NCBI RefSeq assembly: GCF_015706575.1
Contig: NW_024037051.1
Span: 17,751,153 to 17,815,152, forward strand
Origin: Patiria miniata
Taxonomy: Eukaryota > Echinodermata > Asteroidea > Valvatida > Asterinidae
DNA: 64,000 nucleotides
Direction of reading: 5' to 3'
A program made the position numbers and the translations under genes. The stretch's first letter is position 1; each line of letters opens with the position of its first letter. Positions 28,831 through 40,600 of the stretch are shown here, one piece after another. The notes beneath the pieces were generated by a model. The model did no database searches. It saw nothing but the letters and a program-made list of their open reading frames with translations, and had not been told where the DNA came from.

Positions 28831-30612
28831 TGTTACAACTGATAATGTAGTAACCAACCGATAACGTATCACCAACCGATAATGTATCACAAATTGACCG
28901 ATATTGTATCACTAACCGATAATGTACCAAAAATTGACTGATAGTGTAGTAAAATTTGTATCCGATAATGTATCACGTGTCGACGGATAATGTAACTACA
29001 AAATAACTGTATCCGATAATGTATCACCACAGAACGGTTACTGTATCAACCAATAGTGTATCAAAAATCAACCGATAATGTATCAGTATTGGGAAAAGGT
29101 GGAAATATTGCAAATTAATTAAAGTATATAGTATAAGTGCCTTTACTATGATAAGTCCCCACTCGAGAAAGTTTATCATTAAGAATATATTTTTTTGAAT
29201 TTTGGAGGTAGGGTGTTGCTCTGGTTTGGAGACGCTCTACTTCCACGTGGGCCTAGGCTAGTGGCGTATCCAGCTTTTGATGTCAAGGGGGGGGGGGGGG
29301 TAACCGCACTCGCACAAATCGCACCGAAATGTGGACAAGTTCTTTTCTCCGGACACTTGGCCTCCATATGGGCTCCATGTTGCGACACAAGAGGGCGCGT
29401 TTTACCACTACGGGACCATTGATCTCCGTATGGAGATCAATGGACGGGACACAGCATGTGCGTACTGTACTGGTTCGCGCGCAAAGTTGCACACCACTTC
29501 CAGAATGTGCCAGAATGTGGATATTAGCACTTGAACAGCGTCTTCGCAAGAGCGTCAGGCAACTTCGGCGCGCGCATACGTTCAATTTAACTTGCGATGG
29601 TCTCCCAGACTATTTCCTCCCCCAATAACTTTGCACATTCAAAATACGCGCTGTGCGTGAACCGGGAACACATACGAGTGGCGAGGCATGTGTATAGCAA
29701 AACTACCGTCTGAAATGATCATGAAACTTGAGCTGTCACAAAAGATACAATGTAACAAGTTTACCGGATTTAGGCGGCAATCTTCGAAGATAGTGTAGAT
29801 GCGATCAAGCTTCATGGGTCCCTTGTCGACCCCAGTCGATTTTTTTCTTACAGATTTGAAAAGGGCACAATCACAGCATTACTGCTCATTTAGTGGGGGG
29901 ATGAGGGGGGGGGGGGTGAGGGGGAATGAGGGGGAGGGGGTCGATGAGGGGCGGGGGGGGGGGGGTCGTGCCATATTTTCAACGGGGAGCGCTGATAAAA
30001 TCCTACAATCATGTACACAATATTACTGTACCGTACAAATAATGCCCCGGCTTTTTTAGGGGGGGGGGGGCACCGTTCGCATGTGACGTCATTTGTTATT
30101 TACCCACTGACTTCAGTTTGTTCAACCCACACAGTTTGGAGTCCAAACGTCACGAGCCTGCCGCTTCCTTGAGGCCAACACAGGCGCAGATCCAGGGGGG
30201 GGGGCAGCTGTGTCCCAAAACAAATTGCATACAAATTCCCCTCCCTCTGCTGTGACACCCCCCCCCCCAAAAAAAAAATAATAATGTCCGCCTTTTCAAA
30301 ATATGAACGGAGGCAGCTTAGATAGGGGGTATTTTTGTGTACACCTTTTCCCCATACTGACACATTATCGGTTGATTTTTGATACATTATCGGTTGATAC
30401 AGTATCCGTTCCGTGGTGATACATTATCGGATACAGTTATTTTGTAGTTACATTATCCGTCGACACGTGATACATTATCGGATATAAATTTTACTACACT
30501 ATTAGTCAATTTTTGGTACATTATCGGTTAGTGATACAATATCGGTCAATTTGTGATACATTATCGGTTGGTGATACGTTATCCGTTGGTTACTACATTA
30601 TCAGTTGTAACA
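28831..30612. mobile_element. Fold-back DNA transposon copy 1, non-autonomous, Ginger-like ends
   Basis: The element starts TGTTACAACTGATAATG and ends with the inverse, CAGTTGTAACA. Each terminal inverted repeat is about 270 bp (28831-29100 and about 30340-30612). Each is built from many variants of a 15-bp word, CCGATAATGTATCAC, with spacer words such as AAATTGA and ACGTGTCGACGG. The middle (29190-30330) has poly-G runs, a perfect hairpin at 29416-29443 and no recognisable transposase. Ends of the form TGTNR...YNACA are known for Ginger/Tdd DNA transposons, so I infer a non-autonomous Ginger-like element. The flanks (GCGCTG left, AGGGTT right) show no target duplication, and no satellite follows on the right, so this copy sits on a rearranged or assembly-made junction. 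Confidence 0.8.
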
Positions 30613-30950
30613 AGGGTTTTGCCAGTCGAACGGGTATGAAAAGTCTCCTCCGTGCCCTTGATTGACTGTTGAAAATCAAATTACAAGTTGGCGTTCTTCG
30701 AATGTAGATGATCACAGCACCCTTTAAGGAATTGGTGGAGAACAGATAGTCAATACGCCAGCATCTCTAGTTGAGAACCGTGTTAACCTCGACTTTATTC
30801 CACAACAACTTCATTTTGTTGTAATATGCAGTGAGTTAACCGAACTTGGTTGAACAGTGAACTGGAGAAAACGGAACTGGAACGAACCAAATTTGTACTA
30901 GAACGTATCCCTAATACTGACGGGGTCTACCCGATGTTCCACAGTCCCTA
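30613..30950. other. Unique-looking spacer, no gene seen
   Basis: About 340 bp between the fold-back element and the telomere-like stretch. No splice-bounded reading frame, RNA gene or repeat is recognisable here. Confidence 0.5.
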
Positions 30951-30965
30951 TGTTCCCCAGTGTTT

Positions 30966-31013
30966 CGGGTTAGGGTGAGGGACAGGGTTAGGGACAGGGT
31001 TAGGGTTGGGGTT
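30966..31013 (+). repeat. Degenerate interstitial telomere-like repeat
   Basis: GGGTTAGGG-type words (GGGTTAGGGTGAGGGACAGG and the like) recur about seven times in 48 bp. TTAGGG is the usual animal telomere unit. The stretch is short and impure, so it is more likely a small insertion or minisatellite seed than an old chromosome end. Confidence 0.55.
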
Positions 31014-31037
31014 ACATGATATATGAATGGAGTCACT

Positions 31038-31768
31038 GTGGGAACATAGGGACTGGGGAACATTATAGGACTGGGAAACATAGGGACTGGGGAACATTAT
31101 AGGACTGGGGAACATAGGGACTTGGGAACATAGGGACTGTGGAACATAGAGACTGGGGAACATTATAGGACTGGGGAACATAGGGACCAGGGAACATAGG
31201 ACTGTGGAACATAGAGACTGGGGAACATTATAGGACTGGGGAACATAGGGACCTGGGAACATATACGACTGGATAACATAAGGATGGGGAACATTATAGG
31301 ATGGGGAACAAAGGGACTTAGGAACATAGGGACTGGGGAACATTATAGGTCTGGGGAATATAGGGACTTTGGAACATATAGGACTGGAGAACATTAGGAT
31401 GGGGAACATTATATGACTGGGGAACAAAGGGACTTGGGAACATATAGGACTATGGAACATAGGGACTGGGGAACATTATAGCACTGGGGAACAAAGGGAT
31501 TGTGGAACATAAAGGACTGGGGAAGATAAGGACTGGGGAACATAGGGACTTGGGAAGATATAGGACTGGGGAACATAGGGACTGGGGAACGTTATAGGAT
31601 TGTGGAACATTGGGGCTTGGGAACATATAGGACTGTGGAGCATAGGGTCTGGGGAACATATAGGACTGGGGAACATAGGGACTGGGGAACATTATATGAC
31701 TGGGGAACATAGGGACTTGGAAACATATAGGACTGGGGAACATATAGGACTGGGGAAAATAGGGATCA
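31038..31768 (+). repeat. Minisatellite, GGGAACATAGGGACTGG family, 16-18-bp units
   Basis: About 40 head-to-tail units of three interleaved variants: GGAACATAGGGACTGG, GGAACATATAGGACTGG and GGAACATTATAGGACTGG. The long minus-strand frames rich in MFPSPI words are only translations of this array. Confidence 0.95.
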
Positions 31769-31774
31769 GTGCAC

Positions 31775-33500
31775 AAAGTTGTGCACCCATACTAACTATT
31801 ACTCGTACTGCAGGATTTCTGAATACTGACCGACTGACTGGTTGAAGAACTACTCATGGGGACAGTACTTGTATACTGTGGAAACAAACTGTAGGCCTAC
31901 ATGAAGTTGAATCAAGAAACACTTAAGAAGGGAAAAGTTGGTCCTGCATCTTGGTTGCCTGGATTCCCTGATATATAAACATGACTATGATTGAGTGATA
32001 ACACCTTAGAACAATGATCTAACTTCTGCTGTACTGAGCAACTGCCAAACATGTCAAATGACCAATGAGTCTTAGAATGTAAAGGTAATAACCTGTGTGC
32101 AGCACGGTCATAATGCTCTGTATAAAACAATACGCCCAGTGTGGGTGTAAGTAAAAGCCATGAGCGATGCATTTACGTGTAGGGCTCAATCAGGAGGATT
32201 AATAAATTATACACGGTGGTGACAATTGCTGTCATACGTGGGTTGCCTTCTTTTTGCAGGCCATCCTGCAGCAACAATCATTGTGGAAAAAAATGCTCGA
32301 AAATAGCGTTGATATTTAAGGAGAGATAATTAACCAAAAAGTAAGATGAATTGAGAATTAACCAATGATTATTTAAACGCTGCAGAGTAGCCTCATTTTT
32401 AATGCACAGAATTGTGATGTGTTTTCTTTTCTATGGAAGGGGATCGGTGAAGTAATGGCTGACATTTAGATTTCGTAAATTACTGGTGCCAAAGTAGCTC
32501 AATGTTTCCCATGGCCCCGGTCAACGTTTCGAATTTGCAAAACCATTATACTGGCCAAAATATGGCCCTTAAAGTTGACATTTAAATGCATGTCAAAACA
32601 AACAAATGCATGTAGTTTACCATAAGGAGATCATAAGTCATTAAACTCATTAAATGTTAAGCACTGACGCCAAGGCAAAACTGATGTATAAGCTTTGCTC
32701 TTTTTTTTTAAGTAAAAACCCACCATTGAAAAAAAATATACCTCTGCGTTATTTTGTAATTTAGCAACCATTTAATGACGACCATTTAAACTAAATGTAT
32801 AGGCCATTTAATAAAAAAAAAGGTAGCTATTCAACAATAACTCCACAAAAAAAATGTTTTCTTCGTTGAGAAATGTTTTTAATACTGAACTTAATTTAGC
32901 ATCAAAAGTTTCATAAGAAACTGAGCGTGGTCCGTGACCACATTTATTCTGTTCGGGATCCTGTCACAATATCATAATGTTGTTTTTAAGGGGTTAACAT
33001 TCCCAAAAGTTGTCACCTGAATTCCGCCGCCGCAACCCTATCAGTACCCTTACACTTTTTTCACTCGATTCCATTACCAAAAGTGTCATGATGCATGTTG
33101 TGTCATCTTGTGCCAATAAATGTGATGGTTCGGTTTTTCTACAACAGCTAGCGCCGCGGTGTACGTCCGTGAAACGCCGCTATACCCAACATCGCGGGAT
33201 CCACGGAAATTTTTTGTAATAGCGATCGTTGGGTAAACCGATTTGAAGCTGTTAGTGCTCCGGTACTCACTTTTCAATTAAAAGGCCCCTGCAGAACTAC
33301 ACACTGCATGCCCTGGTAGTTACTGAGAGACGACTTTGAACACATGTCGACTATTGAATTGTGTAACTACACAGTTTTTTTAGCTTACTACCTGTAACAA
33401 TGTGTGGCTAAATTTTCCCTTCTATTTCTTTGGGAAATAATAACAACTTGCCGCTTTTGTGGGCATTTTTCAATAACAATGTTCGGTACGCTTTGTACAC
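31775..33500. other. Non-coding stretch, AT-rich, no gene seen
   Basis: Short frames here lack ATG context, splice sites or recognisable domains. There are A/T runs at 32700-32880 and a somewhat more GC-rich patch at 33010-33230. I could not place any exon or RNA gene. Confidence 0.5.
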
Positions 33501-33514
33501 AAAAATCGGTAGCC

Positions 33515-33562
33515 AAGGACGATATTCGGTAGAGCCGAATATTCGGTATAGCGGTAATCGGT
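33515..33562 (+). repeat. Short tandem TTCGGTA/ATCGGTATAGC repeat
   Basis: Five near copies of a TCGGTA word with changing spacers lie just before the TACAGGGTGAGT repeat end. Confidence 0.5.
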
Positions 33563-33583
33563 ATAGCGATGTTCCACTGTACT

Positions 33584-33760
33584 ACAGGGTGAGTTAAAAA
33601 GCGGAACCCAAACTCCTCAAATTATATTTTATTTTTTAAAAAAAAATTGTAGCACCAAACATAATAATGACGGGAAAGCCAATTTCATAAGCTACTTTTA
33701 GATTAAAAAAAATACTGAAATCGATACCATTTCAGCAGATTGCATTAATATTCATTCTAA
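33584..33760 (+). repeat. Dispersed repeat with TACAGGGTGAGT end, copy 1 (partial)
   Basis: Begins TACAGGGTGAGTTAAAAAGC and continues GGAACCCAAACTC. The copies at 46668 and 53871 and the inverted copy ending at 44698 share this terminus. The inner part here is diverged and the right limit is uncertain. It is probably one end of a small DNA transposon; I could not name the family. Confidence 0.5.
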
Positions 33761-34074
33761 GAATTATTATTCATAACGGATATGTCATTGTCTTTTAACG
33801 AAAACCTACATCCACCGCTACGTAAAATATAATTACAAACATTACATTACATGTAATAGTATACAAATATTACTTACGTATATACATAAGTAAGTAGTAA
33901 GATTTTTACAATTAAATACAACTTATAATGACTTCCATGCATGTACATTATTAGTTAACTAATATTTCAGGTAGGTTTGCAGTAAATGCCTTTTTTTTCT
34001 TTTGAAGTCTTGTTCTATTCGTTTGATGGAGATCAGTTAGAGACGGTGTTGTAGTCGTTGAAGTTGGGATTGAT

Positions 34075-34141
34075 CACAAGTCGTCACAAGTTTATCACAA
34101 GTCCATCAAAGGTCCATCACAAGTCCATCACAACTCATCAA
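34075..34141 (+). repeat. Short minisatellite, CACAAGTCCAT units
   Basis: Five to six imperfect 12-14-bp copies of a CACAAGTCCATCA word, directly before the palindromic array. Confidence 0.7.
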
Positions 34142-34149
34142 GTACCAAG

Positions 34150-34440
34150 GGGACCGTATACCTCATGTCCGTCGGACTAATGAGGCATAAATTCCGCCTC
34201 ATGGGTCCGACACCTCATTAGTCCGACAGTAGGCAAACGCTGTTTTGGACTTATGAGGTGTCGGATCAGCTATGAGGCGTCAGACTTATGCGGCGTCAAA
34301 CCTATGAGGCGGAATAAATACATGTTATGCCTCATAAGTCCGACGCCTCATTAGTCCGACGCCTCATAAGTCCGACAACGGACAAACGCTGTTTCGGACT
34401 TAGGAGGCGCGGACCTATGAGGCGTCGGACTTATGAGCGG
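34150..34440. repeat. Self-complementary array of GGACTTATGAGGCGTC words
   Basis: About 14 copies of a 12-16-bp word occur in both orientations (GGACTTATGAGGCGTC and its complement GACGCCTCATAAGTCC). Two copies of CAAACGCTGTTT (34227-34238, 34384-34395) are interspersed. The stretch can fold into many alternative hairpins. It lies just downstream of the ependymin-related stop codon (minus strand), so it could be in or near that 3' UTR. Confidence 0.85.
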
Positions 34441-34635
34441 ACCACGCACATAATATACACATAAGCTATTCAAATGAATAGTTACTGTGACAAAAACCTG
34501 TTGGTAACTGCCCATATCAGTTACTTGTAACTGGACAAGTGAGTTGATTGGGATTGATCTGTGACAGGATAGTGATGTGATTGTGATCCACGACAAGTAC
34601 CTCGACAACAGCAACACTGGTGAGAGTCACTCGGC

Positions 34636-37600
34636 CTAGAACAGGCCAGGATACTGCAGAATGTCGCGGATATATTTGCCCGTTTCCATCGTCTGGCCGC
34701 AGGACTGTGTAAATAACGTCAGATAAAACAAAACAATATATTATTCACATTTACTGTACGTCTATAGTCGACACGATTCATATAGTGTTCGGTTTTCCTT
34801 AAACTGTGGCCAATGTCTTTTATCCCCCACAGTATATCTTGAAACTATAGTGTAGGTCTTACCAACGTTTAGCGTTGTTGAGTACGAGTAATCATTGTCT
34901 TCTCTTTAGCAGAACGTGAGTAACGGATTCGACTCCCTTTGGGTTCCAAATGTAGAACCGGCATGGTAATCATGAACTTCACGATAACAACAACAACTAC
35001 CACAACAACCACAACAACCACGACATTAACCACCACTGCTACCAAAATGCAAAAGGGTACATCCATGAATGTAAGAAATACACTTTCCGAGTTATAAAGA
35101 GTAAAAATATAAAGGGGCCAGATTAACATTGAAAATCATCGTACTCTGGTCATGATCAATTTTGATGCATGTTGATAAACAACTTCTTAAATGGCGATTA
35201 CAAATTCTTACCAAATTACAGGATGGAACGAGTTCGCAACATGATCGCTTTTCAATTTGTTTTCAATTTTACCTTTTGCGCAGTACAATAATCGTAAATT
35301 TACACAACTCTGGAATCCATGGTATCTGTGGTTAGATACAAATCTACAGTTTGCTAATAATGTATACTTTTAACAATAGTGTGAGGTCACAAAAAATAGT
35401 TTACAAACTAGAAAGCACTCAGAGAGAGCAAACCTCCGCAAAGGCTGAAAAATTACCCGCCATATTGCCAGTATACCCAAAGGAAATACTGGCCTTGCAT
35501 CCTATTCCTTAAGGTACACACATGGAGGGCTTCGTTCATCATATGCGGGAAAACGACTACATTGATTTGCACAACACGACGTCACAGCTTTGGGGTCACG
35601 CTTCTAAGATTCAATAAGGCTGTCACTGTAAGACGTTGTATGTGTGCATATGGGCTCCATTTTCATCAAGAAAATGTTTTTGGAATGACACTGGAAGTAA
35701 GTACTGAACACATACGTGATAGTTAAATTTGGGAATGTAAGTGGAAGGTCTCCAACAGGGTATCTCAAAATACGTCAAAATTATTGACTTTGAGCCCGCA
35801 GATTGAAAGCGCAGATTCGGATCACTCTCAAAATGTAATAGATCCAGACCCAGATCCAGATCACTTCCAAAATGTATTAAATCCAGACCCGGAAGTGCAT
35901 CACTTCCAAAATGTAAAAGATCATGACCCACATCCAGATCACATAAAAAAATGTAATAGATCCAGACCCAGATCGCATCACTTCCGAAATGTAAGAGATT
36001 CAGACCAAATCCAGATCACTTCCAAAAGGTAATAAATCCAGATCACTTCCAAAATGCAATAGATCCAGACCCAGATCCAGATCACTTCCAAAATGTAATA
36101 GATCCAGACCCAGATCTGCATCACTTCCAAAATGTAATAGATCCAGACCCAGATCCAGATCACTTCCAAAATGTAATAGATCCAGACCCAGATCCGCATC
36201 ACTTCAAAAACCAATCGATTTGTACTTGTACCAAAACCCCACCCCTAATGCACTTTTCATGAAAATCCGTCCATACTGTTTGGGTTATCTTGTAACGGAC
36301 AAACCAAACAAAACCTCATTGGCGGAGGTACTAAGAGAGTTACCAGTACACTATGGGACTTTGAGTCTTACCTGGGGACAATAAGACGGCACGGTGAAAT
36401 ACTTGGACGGATCGGAGATGCCTTTGGTGTAGTTGGCGAATCCGACTGTCACAAGAGTGGGGACTATAAAAGTAAAGAACAAAGTACATGTTGATTTATA
36501 GGTGATATATTTGCTCAGGGGTTCTAGAACTCAGCCCTGAGGTCTTTTAAGGTATCATACAGAGCTACAAATGGAAGCAGTACAAGCAGCGCAAGAATAA
36601 ACCCAATCATTGCAACATTTCGTGAGGCATTTTTGTTATCACAAGGTAGCATAAATGTATCATCCATAAATATCTAACACAGTTTACATATTCATATTGG
36701 TCGATAGCCGGTCACGGGTGTAATCTTAAACCAAGTTTAAACACCGCCGGGAAGTGTTTAAAGTCGACCAGTAAATGAAGTGGCGCCTGAATCAGGACAA
36801 TAAATATTTGCCTTGAGAAGCTCTCGGCTCGGGCGCCTAACCGGTTCTAACCAAGACGTTTATAGCTGCTCTTACTTATTTTAAGACTTTAACATGCATG
36901 AAAAGATTACCATGTGTTACAACTGATAACGTAGTAACCAACGTATAACGTATCACTAACCGATAATGTATCACAAATTGACCGATATTGTATCACTAAC
37001 CGATAATGTAGCAACAATTGACTGACAGTGTAGTAAAATTTGTATCCGATAATGTATCATGTGTCGACGGATAATGTAACTACAAATTAACTGTATCCGA
37101 TAATGTATCACCACGGAACGGATACTGTATCAACTGATAATGTATCAAAAATCAACCGATAATGTATCAGTATATTTGGAAAAGGTGGAAATATTGCAAA
37201 TTAATTAAAGTCTAATAAGTGCCTTTACTATGATGAGTCCCCACTCGGGAAAGTTTATCATTATTTTTTTTTTTTTGAATTTTGGAGGGAGTTGCTCTTG
37301 TTTGGAGATGCTCTACTTCAAAGTGGGCCTAGGCTAGTGGCGTATCCAGCTTTTGATGTCGGGGGGAACCGCACTCGCACATCCGCGCCGAAATTAATGT
37401 GGACAAGTTCTTTTCTCCGGACACTTGGCCTCCGTATGGGCTCCGTGCTCCAACCAAGAGGGCGCGTTTTACCACTTCTGAGAGCACCATGGTCGTACGG
37501 GACCATTGATCTCCGTATGGAGATCAATGGACGGGACACAGCATGTGCGTACTGTAGTGTACTGATTCACGCGCAAAGTTCCACACCACTTCCAGTTCCA

Positions 37601-40600
37601 GAATGTGCCAAGGCTATTAGCCGCAGTATCTGCGCATGATCGTCAGGCAACGTCAGCGCGTTGGTCCAGTCAGTTGCCGTGTCACACGCAGCTCCTCTAT
37701 TTTCTCGTCCACACAACTAATAGCAACGCTAGGCCAGCAAACGACGGCCGTAAAAAGGGCTTCAGAAAATGCGCCATTTTCATGGCAAACCATAACCGAT
37801 CCAAACAAACAAAGTTGTTTTAAGTAGTTAAAGACCTACTTCGTACATCTATCAAGGTATTTTTTTTTCTAAAAAAAGGGATTTCGATGCATTTTGACGA
37901 TATTATTTCACGGACAAATCGACTAAAAATTAGATCATGAAATTTCCGAGGTTTTTTTCGAGAACGACGAAAGTCTCCCAAATGTCGAGGTAATCAAACG
38001 AACGAGTGAACCTTCATCTACAAAAAATTGTGTGAACGTGATGTCGTTAATATTTTAAGAATTCGATGTACACCTAATGTTTCCACCAGCGTCCATTTTT
38101 TACAACGCGAAAAGATCGTCGCCATTGTAAAGCATAGAGCGAGGAACCCAAACACGGTGTGACCTTGTGACCCATACGCCTACTGATTGGTCGAGCTCCA
38201 GTATGGGCCTGCTTAATATTCATAAGTCATTCATTGCGCGTTCGCACGTGCTATTCACAACGTTTTCAGGCCAGCGTACATTTTGTATGTCGGCGTACTT
38301 ACATTCGTTTACACGCGTACATGTGATTGAAAATCATGAAATCTCGCAAAAGTCTTCTTATTTTTCAACCGGCGATTTGGAGCAAACATTAGATGTCTCC
38401 TGCACGTGTTTCATATGAAAATGAAGCGTATAATTTCCTCTATCTACTTAGCCTTGCCATTTGTTTTGCATTGTAAAGCTAAGAGCGAGGAACCCAAACA
38501 CGGTGTGACCTTGTGACCCATACGCCTACTGATTGGTCGAGCTCCAGTATGGGCCTGCTTAATATTCATAAGTCATTCATTGCGCGTTCGCACGTGCTAT
38601 TCACAACGTTTTCATTAGATGTCTCCTGCACGTGTTTCACATGAAAATGAAACGTATACTTTCCTCTATCTACTTAGCCTTGCCATTTGTTTCGGCCGTT
38701 TTTAAGAATCTAATGTACACCTAAAAACTATCGGCCCTCGATTTTGTTGATAAAAAATATGATTTTGTTTGACAGGCCATAACAACACTTTATATTTTCA
38801 AAAGCAGTTATTTTTGTTATCAAAATAGAGCACACGATTCCAACTTTTCACTCATTTAGCCATTTTGGCCAAACAGTGCATGTATCGAGGCACTGTAGTC
38901 TCGAATAAATCTCGTAAAATCTCGCGTGCGCTTTTAGGCCATGCGTGCGTGACCTCGGGACGAGAAACTGAGGTCAAACAGGGCTGTGTGCGTGACACGG
39001 CTACTGACTGGGTCTCCCATACTATTCACTCCCCCAATAACTTTGCATCATTCAAAATACGCAGTGGATGGACCGGGAACCAGTCTGGGTCCTCCCCCAA
39101 CTCTCCGTTTCTGGCCGTTTGAGGGGCATTTGTGCACGGAGCCCATAGCTCCATGGTAAAATAAAAAACTGAGGGGGGGGGGGGGGGGGGGCTCGTGTCA
39201 TATTTTCAACGGGGAGCGCTGATAAAATCCTACAATCATGTACACTATATTACTGTACCGTACAAATGCCCAAGCTTTTGTTTTAAGGCGGGGGGGGGGC
39301 ACCGTTCGCATGTGACGTCATTTGTTATTTGTCCACCCACTGACTTCAGTTTTTTGAACCCATGCAGTTTGCAGTCCAAACGTCACGAAAATTCCTATGT
39401 CCGCCATTGCAACAGTGGCGTAAATCTGTGCCGGGGACTGGGGGATGAGGGATAGCTATAAAAAAAAAAAAAAAAAAAAAAAAAATCCAGGCCATAACAT
39501 TCAAAAAGAGGGGCGGAGGGGGGGGGGGGACATGACACTGGGGGCGCTGTTCATGATACAAATGTATCAGCGCATTTCAAGTTTTTTGTCCTTTTCCCCC
39601 TTTCTCAGTACTATTTAATACATTTCGGCGGTTGGAAAGTTTGAAAAATACCTCAAAATCTGCCTTTTTTCTCTAAATACGAAATAATGGGGGGGGGGGG
39701 TGATCCAATAGCCCGGACCCCCCTCCCCGGTCAAAACATTTGTGTACACCTTTTCCCCATCCTGTTACATTATCGGTTGATTTTGATACTTTATCGGTTG
39801 ATACAGTATCCGTTCCGAGGTGATACATTATCGGATACAGTTATTTTGTAGTTACATTATCCGTCGACACGTGATACATTATCGGATATAAATGTTACTA
39901 CACTATCAGTCAATTGTTGCTACATTATCGGTTAGTGATACAATATCGGTCAATTTGTGATACATTATTGGTTGGTGATACGTTATCCGTTGGTTACTAC
40001 ATTATCAGTTGTAACACCATGTCATAATGCTCCGAAATTACACAGGTTTCGAACCAGCCTCGACTCCATGGGCTGCGTGCGCGTTCCACCACTTACCCCT
40101 GGCCGTGTAGAATACAAAAACGACACTGATTGACACTTTCAGGGCGTAGTGGTTGTAGTAGACTGGTTCACGGTCTATTAATTGTCCTTCGGACTTCGAA
40201 TGGACAGACCGATACCGGATTATAGATTAGGACTAGAATATGAGGATGTCATCCTAATGTATGCATATTATATGCAGAATTAGCCTATGCATGATTCCCG
40301 CCTCTGAATACAAAATCGCAACGATAATGTTATCGGGGAACCAGCCTATTGCGGAATGACAACAAGCCTACCGCTATGTGCATTTTGTGCGGTGATGACC
40401 TGAAGTTCGCTTTATGCCAAAGTGTCGTGAAAACGTTAAAGAATTGTGTTCAAAGCGCCTGATTCTCGTGGTCGAATTATCAAGTGTGTTTTGTCAAATA
40501 CATCCGGTGGTTACTTGAAATCATTCATTTGTTTAATTGTAAATAAGTTTCAATTTGTATTAACAAAGATGGTTGCTGCTTTCCTACCGCCCCCTTGCGA

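Noticed and set aside
30948-31776. Long minus-strand frames rich in MFPSPI words
   Set aside because: They are translations of the 16-18-bp minisatellite; several overlapping frames give the same kind of text.
34869-35129. Minus-strand frame with a poly-valine membrane-like stretch
   Set aside because: The valine run is the translation of the ACA/ACC triplet repeat in an intron.
35784-36214. Frames of DPDPDPDHFQ and IWVWIYYILEV repeats
   Set aside because: Both arise from the 39-bp minisatellite and lie in an intron of the ependymin-related gene.
40043-40107. A functional tRNA gene
   Set aside because: A B box is present, but acceptor and T stems cannot both form, so it is listed only as tRNA-like.
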